In this document: piece after piece, positions 10,001 to 16,474 of the stretch | Position numbering within the stretch: position 1 is the first letter of the stretch | Layout: every line of letters begins with the position of its first letter | From: Harenicola maris | Lineage (GTDB): Bacteria; Pseudomonadota; Alphaproteobacteria; Rhodobacterales; Rhodobacteraceae | Direction: 5' to 3' | DNA length: 64,000 bases | Assembly: GCA_018524345.1 (NCBI GenBank) | Contig: JADQAZ010000004.1 | Span: 186,001 to 250,000, forward strand | Notes under the pieces: model-generated | Databases searched by the model: none | Told to the model about the DNA's origin: nothing | Seen by the model: the letters and a program-made list of their open reading frames with translations, nothing else | Translations under genes and position numbers: made by a program

Positions 10001-10350
10001 GGCTTGTTCCGGATCTTGCGCACCTTATGGGAGCACCTCTTCATATCTTGCAGGGTCATCTTAATTTGCACGCTGATGAACAAATCAATCCAACTACCGC
10101 ATTGGGTCTTGCTAATCGGTGTGTCAGGCGCGGTTTCTCAAGTGCGGAGATGGCGGCATTTGGGACACTTATGTCATCTGTAAGATGGTCCAGACGTGAA
10201 GTGCACAGAAATTTTGCACACATCACACCTTATCTTCAGCTGGCAAGGGAGCACGAAACCCTCGAAGGACTTGAGCTGCGCGTTGAGTTGGCATCGGACG
10301 AAGAGCTAAACAACAGAAGTTATCCAGATCCATTCCAAGACGATTTATGA
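7036..10350 (+). CDS. Ski2-like superfamily 2 helicase (HamB/AbpB-like)
   Basis: From a TTG start at 7036 this is 1,104 residues. The TTG is chosen because GGAGG lies nine bases upstream inside the preceding gene and the product there begins protein-like. The frame opens further upstream but overlaps that gene without a ribosome site. Helicase motifs are in order: motif I GFPTGAGKST (about 319-328), LAPTHALVDQ, VMTPEACLLS, motif II DECH (about 417), SAM-type motif LLSAMMKN, THHGQLLPEER, ILAATPTLGQGMNLPA, and motif VI NAAGRAGRAGE (about 724-734). The order and the large helical C-terminus fit Ski2/Brr2-type helicases. The N-terminal 300 residues are helical and unrecognised. It pairs with the upstream nuclease-like protein. 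A Hachiman-type defence role is inferred. Confidence 0.75.
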   Translation: MYDPTTAALIRSTPELDDLDTEALPDQLARAFAEIVSARVMLRQGDEDLASLSKTTSFARRLAQTNEALVAINPDRENRAAAGFVAASAYQLLYQAQALKEPEPPASFITPDGISPEISAMLLFLVAEASADAAEVAAAMRVPSGNRLQSELILHLIMLAKGQVGRIRNRKRPPQDDLVTGSGGERANAALYYRILRGIRALAFSLQGRRIRGLVDPIEVFTEVKNLAAPGAEEFADEYPDGVVAVFPGPFHLASLLIAAGSALLGGAVVNLPPPEGVDGDRWAKAMKTVSETRPYLWRNHRDAVEQGYLEIGTSSAIGFPTGAGKSTTAQLKIHATLLSGRKAVFLAPTHALVDQTTRDLRDAFPRATVRGERTDEFGFSSQGDELPDVMVMTPEACLLSSHMEPERFDDVGLLIFDECHLMQPSTDGDRRAIDAMLCILGFTRVAPDADIVLLSAMMKNTDELSGWLEELTGRKSLPLDNAWKPTRQLRGCVVYDAKRYANLQNLLKTERRKKPTGGVPVAVKRKLTATPRGFFSVKQTWASRMRSDYTLVPLLDTALEFSTNKFWKLTPNSGVVASSIAVAAARAGLRTLVFSQSIPNAFSISEKARMALDDCDVELTENEQRLYEVSADEMGGADQLYLTLENGKLVSQAATHHGQLLPEERQLAEALYKRDGALSILAATPTLGQGMNLPADLVIIAEDSQYDAASGRKDLLEAEDLLNAAGRAGRAGESATGIVLVVPGQVVPLDDTENKIGGRWTRLRAIFGQSDQCLILDDPFTALMDRIHDKASDVGDLERYVVARLAETEQSEDGVLDVRLGLSRSFAAYRKRQDVEENWVESRTAAALSLLNDGDEDLPVESLSLRNTASMLGLPEDVLKDLSNALVEEGFHSFHSVEALCYWMFEWLSAKPEYLDRVIKPDSLEYLFGTDFKKLKGDAARASHALPKLRAALNLWMNGEPLTAIQKTLSDKTRDRKRSTSARKFVIRLVPDLAHLMGAPLHILQGHLNLHADEQINPTTALGLANRCVRRGFSSAEMAAFGTLMSSVRWSRREVHRNFAHITPYLQLAREHETLEGLELRVELASDEELNNRSYPDPFQDDL

Positions 10351-10553
10351 CTGAAAAAGCAGAGGCGTATTTCCCCCGAGCGCTGCTTGGCAAAACCCTT
10401 CGAATTGAACCGTCGGTTCAGATCAGAAACAACCATTTGAGCGTCCGCTTTCCTGCGGAAAAGGTGTTCTTTTGCGCCTGCCGCGAAAGGCCGCAGCTCG
10501 ACCTTTTTGCCTATGCTGATTCGCAATTGATATTGATGTGCTTGCTGAAATAA
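10347..10553 (+). CDS. Possible small ORF after the helicase, 68 aa
   Basis: The ATG at 10347 overlaps the helicase stop as ATGA, the junction used for coupled genes throughout this window, and the frame runs 68 codons with a protein-like middle (RIEPSVQIRNNHLSVRFPAE). Against it, the opposite strand is also open over the same bases. The sequence contains a tight dyad (TGAACCG-T-CGGTTCA, 10406-10420), and no family is recognised. The remaining bases to 10631 hold nothing I can name. Confidence 0.3.
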   Translation: MTEKAEAYFPRALLGKTLRIEPSVQIRNNHLSVRFPAEKVFFCACRERPQLDLFAYADSQLILMCLLK

Positions 10554-10631
10554 TAATATAATCGTGAAGCTAAACGCTCCCTTAGTGTGTACTCGTCTAT
10601 GGCTATGATACCAAGTTGCTTCCCCGGCAAA

Positions 10632-13556
10632 TCAGGCTGTCAATTTTCCAGACTGGCTTTTCGTGACTTTCGCCTTGCCACTACAATCAGGGAAGCGAAC
10701 GCAGCCAAGGAATGGCCCAAAGCGCCCTCGGCGCTCGACCAGCCAACCATCTGAACAGGTAGAGCATGACTGTTGAGCGGCACCACAATCAGAACATGTC
10801 ATCTCACTTTGCGCGGCTTCTCGAATAGGTAGTCCTGTACCGCATGCAGGGCATGCTGGCATTCGGTTGCCGCAGAGCTTTACATGCTCACATCGATACC
10901 AACCCGGTCCCTCATTGTCAGGCATGTAGAGCAAGCGCCCTTCGCATTGCTGGCACGTGTGGGTGCGTTCAGCAGCTTCTTGTGGGCTGGAGACGCCGTA
11001 TTCTGGCTCCTTCATTAGCTCAGTAACAAAGGTCGACGGGCGTGCTTCAGAGGCCATGATCGTTACCGTATGGCGCGCGCGCGTCATTGCGACATACATC
11101 ACACGGCGCTCTTCGGCATTTGCGAAGGGTTCGGCTTCGGGCGACACCAAACTCAGCAATGGGTCATCAACGATCATCGACGGAAACCCCATCTTGGCGT
11201 TGTCAGCGCCGAGAATGATCACATGATCGGCTTCGAGTCCCTTCGATGCGTGGATCGTTTTGAAATTGATCGAAAGCTCGGGATGTCTCTTGCGAAGGCT
11301 CCGAAGGTTGGGTTCGAGGAAGCGGTATCGGCCGAGCAGAAGCACAGAGGGCTTGCGATCCGATGAGGGCAGGGCGCTTGAAAGGGCGGCAAGGGTTCCT
11401 GCCATGACGCTTTCAGCTGTGTCGCGCCGTGTCCACGCGATCCTTATGGCGGGCTGATCAGCCTCGCCTGCGGGGACCACGATTTTTTTGATCTGTGCGG
11501 GGTTGCATAGAACAAAGCGTCGAGCCGCCAGTGCGATCTTGTCCACTGACCGGAAGGTGCGGCCAAGGTCCACGGAACGATGAACTCCGGACGCGCCAGC
11601 ATATACTCCACCGAACTCATTGCCGAAATTGCGCATAATATGGATGTCAGACCCTGCGAACCGATAGATCGACTGCCAGTCATCTCCAACGGCGAATATC
11701 TTGGCGTCTGTATGCTGATCTTTCAGGGCTTTGATCAAGCGGGCCCGACCCGTCGAGATATCTTGGAATTCGTCAACAAGGATATGGCGGAAGGGGCTGT
11801 CGTAACGCCCGCTTTCGACATGCGCTGTTGCCCGGATCACCATATCTTCGAAATCGATACGATCGCCCAGACGAGATTGATACTCGCGGTGTACGGCCTC
11901 AAAGATTTTGAGGAACGCCTCGGCCCTTTTGCCCAACTTCAGGTTTGTTGCCTTGTCAGAGCAATCTCCGAACGCACAGCCGCCATTCTTGAAGTGGCGA
12001 AGGAATGTGGCAATCAACGAGGTAAAGCTGTCTACCACGCCAACTTGAGTGACTTGGTCATAAATCTCGACGTCCGGTATCGGCCGCAGTGTCACGTGTG
12101 GTTGGAGCTTCTCAGCCAGCGCATCAAGCAGCCGTCCCTCTTCGCGTTCCCAGCTGTAGGTTTCGATCAGGACGGTCTCGTGATCTGCATGGACCTGGCG
12201 TTTCCATTCCATCCCTTCGAGGTACTCATCGCGGTCAACGAATGGCGCTGTCGTCAGCTCCTCTGCGCCGTCACGCAGCCGTTTCTTGCGAACCCCGAAA
12301 TGCTCAAGGTAAACACCGCTTTCTGTTAACCGAAAATCGGGAGTGTAGGCCCGTCGTCCGGTGCCTTTGAGTTTGTGTTCGTAGGTGGGTTCGTACTCGT
12401 AAGCGATGCCATTTCTGTAGAGCCAGTTTGCGATTAGCAGCTCTTCAAAGCTTTTGACGGTCTCACCTTTCAGGGAGCGCAAATTGCGGCTCTCAATTTC
12501 GGAATACCAGGCGTGCGCCGACTGGTAATCCCATGGTGAGGGGAAGTCGTCAAAGAAACCGGCAAACCAACCGATGACGGTTTGGGCCACATCTGCAAGG
12601 CGGCTGACAATATCCCTGAGGATGTCCTTGATTAGCGATAGAAAAGCTTTGTCGTCGGTTGCGGTCGGGGCGAGAGGCGGTTTCTCACCCTCGACTTCGC
12701 CTATGATCTCATAGGCCAGGGCATGGAAGGTGCGGGCTGCAATCGGCACACCGCACCGCGCTTCTATGCGCTCCGACATCTCTGTGGCGGCATCCTTGGC
12801 AAAGGCCAGTAGTAGCAATTCGTCAGGCTGCCTGATCTTTGCTTTAATCAAGTAGGCGGCCTTTGCAGTAATCACACTTGTTTTGCCAGAACCAGCGCCG
12901 GCCAGCACTAACGTCGCATCTTCATCGACTACGACAGACAGCCGTTGCTCTGGGGTAAGAGGCATTGACTCCACCGTGTCAAAGAACTCCTGCCATCGCT
13001 CAAGTTGTTGATCGACAAACGCATTGATCGCCGTATCGCGGGTCGCTTGCGGGTTTTCTGCAAAGGCGACAATGGGCGCCACACGGTCGATTGTATCATC
13101 GCCTACGGCAGCGGCGTTGAGTTTAGATAGGACGCGTCTTGTCAGTTCGCCCGCCTGCCTCGCAAATGGATCCACATGGCATGCGGATGGATATTGTGCC
13201 GGAGTCTTCAGGTTCCCGATGGCGTCGAGAAGGGAGGTGATGCTCTGCTCTTCCTTGGAAAGTTGTTCAACATTGAACTGCATCCAGGCCATTTCCGTAG
13301 CATCGGAAAATACTTGTGCTGCTGTCGACCGCACCGCCGGGAGAAGAAGGTGTGAACCGTCACTTAATGCCAAGGATAGGGAGGATGAAAACAGCCCGGA
13401 TTGCACTGTGGGTCTGGCCGATATGATGCCAAAGCCAATGTCGGTTTGCGTGGGGCCAGTTGCTGCGAGGCCATCTTGATTGAGGCGTAGCGAACGAGGC
13501 TTGCTTCCCAAGGGGTCTGCCAAGAAAGCAAGGAAAGGGCGAGAGACGAGTTTCAT
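10632..13556 (-). CDS. UvrD/HelD-family superfamily 1 helicase with embedded nuclease-like segment and C-terminal zinc ribbons
   Basis: This 974-residue protein has a Q-motif LTPEQRLSV (about 200-208), Walker A LAGAGSGKTS (about 218-227), a DEFQD box in HILVDEFQDIS, GDDWQSIYRFAGSD, ASKGLEADHVI and VAMTRARHTV. These are the ordered motifs of the UvrD/Rep/HelD group. Inserted between motifs I and II is SFEELLIANWLYRNGIAYEY, then YTPDFRL and YLEHFG. This E...D...E-x-x pattern resembles a Vsr/restriction-type nuclease fold. The last 110 residues contain at least five C-x2-C pairs, including CSTCSDGW and a topoisomerase-type GRFGPFLGC. The start at 13556 is the first ATG after non-coding DNA. It likely acts on broken or foreign DNA. 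Its cargo position suggests defence, but a repair role is possible. Confidence 0.75.
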   Translation of the reverse strand: MKLVSRPFLAFLADPLGSKPRSLRLNQDGLAATGPTQTDIGFGIISARPTVQSGLFSSSLSLALSDGSHLLLPAVRSTAAQVFSDATEMAWMQFNVEQLSKEEQSITSLLDAIGNLKTPAQYPSACHVDPFARQAGELTRRVLSKLNAAAVGDDTIDRVAPIVAFAENPQATRDTAINAFVDQQLERWQEFFDTVESMPLTPEQRLSVVVDEDATLVLAGAGSGKTSVITAKAAYLIKAKIRQPDELLLLAFAKDAATEMSERIEARCGVPIAARTFHALAYEIIGEVEGEKPPLAPTATDDKAFLSLIKDILRDIVSRLADVAQTVIGWFAGFFDDFPSPWDYQSAHAWYSEIESRNLRSLKGETVKSFEELLIANWLYRNGIAYEYEPTYEHKLKGTGRRAYTPDFRLTESGVYLEHFGVRKKRLRDGAEELTTAPFVDRDEYLEGMEWKRQVHADHETVLIETYSWEREEGRLLDALAEKLQPHVTLRPIPDVEIYDQVTQVGVVDSFTSLIATFLRHFKNGGCAFGDCSDKATNLKLGKRAEAFLKIFEAVHREYQSRLGDRIDFEDMVIRATAHVESGRYDSPFRHILVDEFQDISTGRARLIKALKDQHTDAKIFAVGDDWQSIYRFAGSDIHIMRNFGNEFGGVYAGASGVHRSVDLGRTFRSVDKIALAARRFVLCNPAQIKKIVVPAGEADQPAIRIAWTRRDTAESVMAGTLAALSSALPSSDRKPSVLLLGRYRFLEPNLRSLRKRHPELSINFKTIHASKGLEADHVIILGADNAKMGFPSMIVDDPLLSLVSPEAEPFANAEERRVMYVAMTRARHTVTIMASEARPSTFVTELMKEPEYGVSSPQEAAERTHTCQQCEGRLLYMPDNEGPGWYRCEHVKLCGNRMPACPACGTGLPIREAAQSEMTCSDCGAAQQSCSTCSDGWLVERRGRFGPFLGCVRFPDCSGKAKVTKSQSGKLTA

Positions 13557-13603
13557 TTATAGTAATCTAATTATTTCTCCTAATGACTTACCAGAAACTC
13601 CAG

Positions 13604-13615
13604 GGGTTATAACCC
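13604..13615. promoter_or_regulatory. Perfect palindrome upstream of the UvrD-like gene
   Basis: GGGTTATAACCC is a perfect 12-base palindrome 48-59 bases upstream of the helicase ATG at 13556. The position suits an operator in the promoter region. No regulator gene is adjacent, so the binding protein is unknown. Confidence 0.3.
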
Positions 13616-13764
13616 TGCGAAAGAACTGAAGGCTACAAACTCGTCGTTCGCGTCATTCTGAAAGTACCCCGGCGCGGTTGGGGCTGTTGCAAAAGAGTAG
13701 CTTCTGCGGACATTTGCCTTATCTCTGCCTGAGAGGCTGAGGCACTTTCGCACCTGTTGCTTCT

Positions 13765-15030
13765 TCAGAATTCAATCCCAAGCGCCCTCAGAGATGCCTC
13801 GTCAGGCGCACCGGTCATCTTCAGACCTTGTGTCTCTTGAAAAGCGCGCATTGCCCGCTTGCTGCCGTTACCCCAAGCTCCATCCGGCGTGCCAGCGTCA
13901 AATCCTGCGTTGTTCAAGAGGGATTGGATGGCTTTCAAATCGTCCTTTGACAACTTGAGTGTCGAGAAACCGCAAGCTGCGGCTACGGCCGCGACAGCTT
14001 CTTTCGAACCACGCATGTCAAAAGATGCATCATAGTTCTTTCCGTTGTTGTCAGAGGTGCGGATAAACAGCTTCTCGCTCTTCATCAGATCAAGCATCAG
14101 GTCAGTGCTTGAGGCTCCGAACAGTCCGGTGCCTTTGTTGGAGGTGAGTTTGCTCCACGAAGCGTTAATCGCGTCAGCGCCGTCAATTCGGTACGTCACG
14201 CGAACAGAGTCACTTCTGAAGTTGTAGGACATAAAGCTGTCGACATCATAGACGATGGATGGAGTGCCTTCGCTACATTGTAAGAGGAGGCGCCTTTTGT
14301 CTTGGAACGCTTCTGCGTCATAATCGGAAAAATTTATTGCCAGAACTTTTTCAGAGTCATCGATTTCAGCTCGGGTTTCCAAAATCCCATACCAGCCAGC
14401 CATCTTGAAGCCGTCATTGGCCAGGCTTGTGAATAATCCATTTGAGTAGTCGATTTCTGGATACTTGGGATCGGCCCAAGATGGGACGTCCGCGACGCCA
14501 TCATCGGAGACGTCGTTCCTGTTTGGGGCCTCGGGCGGTGGCGTGGTCACGGCAAGCTGAGGTGTCGCAATGCCATATTGCGCCTGATACCAAGCCAGTT
14601 GAAGCTGTGCGAGTGCGAGCTTTTCTGTTTCAACACGGGTGAGGGCCATTGCTTGGACAAGGCCACCGCTGCTGCGCGCCTCGGCTTCGGTGGCCTCGAT
14701 GACCTCCATCTGCTTTTGAATATCAGACAGGATATCCGCTGCACGCGCAGGATCGGGTTCTACAGCGGGGACGACTAATTCCGGTTGGATCGCAGCTTCA
14801 GCACCCAGCTGACGGTTTTCAAGAAGGGCGCGGTTCATCTTTAGTGTTTCAAGGCGGTATTGAGCGAGTGTCTTGATAACGCCGCCCTCGAAACTGGCGA
14901 CTGTTTTTTCTGCTTCGGCGATACGTCTGCTTACATCTGAGATATCGGCTGAATAATCTACTTCTTGGGCCAAGGCTGGCACGGCGATGAATAATGCTGC
15001 CAAAATCGGCCACTGATTGCTAAACTTCAT
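13765..15030 (-). CDS. Exported protein with C-terminal peptidoglycan-binding domain
   Basis: From ATG 15030 the protein is 421 residues and begins with a signal peptide (FSNQWPILAALFIAVPALAQ) cleaved after ALA/AQE. The frame continues upstream to 15399, but that part is compositionally different and lacks a signal, so the later start is preferred. Residues about 25-130 look coiled-coil (repeated A-E-x-x-L/K patterns). A central globular region contains RLLLQCSEG and a VTYRIDGADA segment resembling VasI-like domains of type VI-associated proteins. The last 60 residues (LKAIQSLLNNAGFDAGTPDG, then GNGSKRAMRAFQETQGL) are a PG_binding_1 domain. It should act in the periplasm at the cell wall. It is the last cargo gene before the transposition module and runs opposite to it. 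Confidence 0.65.
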   Translation of the reverse strand: MKFSNQWPILAALFIAVPALAQEVDYSADISDVSRRIAEAEKTVASFEGGVIKTLAQYRLETLKMNRALLENRQLGAEAAIQPELVVPAVEPDPARAADILSDIQKQMEVIEATEAEARSSGGLVQAMALTRVETEKLALAQLQLAWYQAQYGIATPQLAVTTPPPEAPNRNDVSDDGVADVPSWADPKYPEIDYSNGLFTSLANDGFKMAGWYGILETRAEIDDSEKVLAINFSDYDAEAFQDKRRLLLQCSEGTPSIVYDVDSFMSYNFRSDSVRVTYRIDGADAINASWSKLTSNKGTGLFGASSTDLMLDLMKSEKLFIRTSDNNGKNYDASFDMRGSKEAVAAVAAACGFSTLKLSKDDLKAIQSLLNNAGFDAGTPDGAWGNGSKRAMRAFQETQGLKMTGAPDEASLRALGIEF

Positions 15031-15802
15031 GATATTGAACTGCTTGTGGAAAGAATACGATTTCAGAAAAGCATGAATTGGATGCTCGCGCAATGGTTGA
15101 GGCCTTCTTGTCGAATCTGCGAACCGCAATCGCAGTTTAACGCTTGGGGTGATGTCGATTCGAGGCGTTGGATCACCAACTGGATGTTTCGAGCCTCCGA
15201 GCAAAGTTTCGCTTTCGTCTGATGTGTTGCAAAAATACCGCGACAATTGCTGAGTGTTCATGCGGTATCCAGCTCTGTTCCAGAGGTCCAACGAAAAAAT
15301 CACTAAGCCGATTTCTGAGGTGATATTTTTCAGGTCTATATTTTTTATGAAAATCAATGATTTGAGTTCATTTTCACCGACGTATGGGATCGTTTCCATT
15401 TCGACGGAAACGATTTCTGCAAATAAATATTGGCCAAAATCAGCTGTTGTTCGAGCATCCGAGATGGGTAGTTTCTCGTCCTCAAGCGAAGGCTAACAGC
15501 TAAAGATACCGATCCGAACGCAGTTTTTTCTTCGTGAAACAGGCATCCAGCCAACCTCTTAATCGACAGTCGCAGGACGGCGGCGGTTGAGTGGGCAAAC
15601 CAGCAGGAGATGATCAACCATGGTCAAGGACACAGAGTAACCCAGCATAAGTCGGCAAGCCAGTTCATCGCGAGGCTTGCAACCAGAGCCGCCTGAAACA
15701 CTGAGCGGCCCAAAACACTACCAACAATTCGTATCGCAGCCTTCGGGCAGCGTCGGAGCAAATTCCGGCGAGCGATATCCCTATGTCAAATGGAGACAAG
15801 GA
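15031..15802. other. Non-coding gap upstream of tnsA
   Basis: About 770 AT-rich bases separate the divergent exported-protein gene from tnsA. In classical Tn7 the right end lies directly upstream of tnsA, so TnsB-binding repeats were looked for here, but no set of repeated 20-mers or a TGT-type terminus could be recognised by eye. Short open frames on both strands lack ribosome sites and are not called. The tnsA promoter must lie here. Confidence 0.35.
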
Positions 15803-16474
15803 ATGGAATTTACACCAGAAAGCGGCGTCGCGTTTCCTGTGCGCCGGAAAACAGTCCGCAAGATTGCCAAGGGACGGCGCAATCATTTTACAGGCCAATT
15901 CACTTTCGGACCTGATGAGGGTGAAACAATGGACGTCGAGAGCAACACTGAACTGCGTGTTGCACTCGTAACACTTGCCCGCCCCGATGTTGTCGGCTTG
16001 GAAAACCAGGTACCGTTTGCGTGGGTGAAACCTGACGGCAAACCCGCGACGCACCACTTCGATTTCAGAGCTTTGATGGCAAATGGCAGCCGGAAGGCCA
16101 TCATGGTAAAGTCTGAGTATCGCCGTCTTCATCCCGAAGTTCAGCTCGAACTGGCGCAGATTGCAGCACAGGTGACGCCGGATTTTGCCGATGAAGTGGT
16201 TGTCATGACCGAACGCGATATTGATCCGGTTGAGTACTTCAATGCCGAAATCATGCACGAAATGCGCCACGCGGATTTCGGGGCTGATGCGGCTGCCCGC
16301 GCGACGATGGGTGAGATTTCCGCCACTGCCCAAATTCAAAATCTGGTCGATAAAATCGGCCTTGGGGCGCGCGGCTTCAGGGCTATTGTCCGCTTGATCC
16401 GCTCTCATGAACTCGAACTCGTAAACAAGGCACGTATCACCCACGAGGCTTACGTGCGCCGGAGGCTTTCCTAA
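15803..16474 (+). CDS. tnsA: TnsA-like heteromeric transposase endonuclease subunit
   Basis: The 223-residue protein carries the TnsA catalytic pattern: E46 or E50 in DVESNTELRVAL, D87 in THHFDFRA, and K103 in AIMVKSEY, spaced as in the type II restriction-like fold of Tn7 TnsA. TnsA cuts the 5' ends of the element so that it moves by cut-and-paste with TnsB. ATG 15803 is chosen because GGAG precedes it by seven bases; an in-frame TTG at 15677 has no ribosome site. The C-terminal 100 residues (helical, ending YVRRRLS) would correspond to the TnsB/TnsC-contact region. The stop overlaps the tnsB start as TAATG. The call rests on motif spacing and on the following tnsB-tnsC-tniQ order, which is diagnostic. 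Confidence 0.8.
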   Translation: MEFTPESGVAFPVRRKTVRKIAKGRRNHFTGQFTFGPDEGETMDVESNTELRVALVTLARPDVVGLENQVPFAWVKPDGKPATHHFDFRALMANGSRKAIMVKSEYRRLHPEVQLELAQIAAQVTPDFADEVVVMTERDIDPVEYFNAEIMHEMRHADFGADAAARATMGEISATAQIQNLVDKIGLGARGFRAIVRLIRSHELELVNKARITHEAYVRRRLS

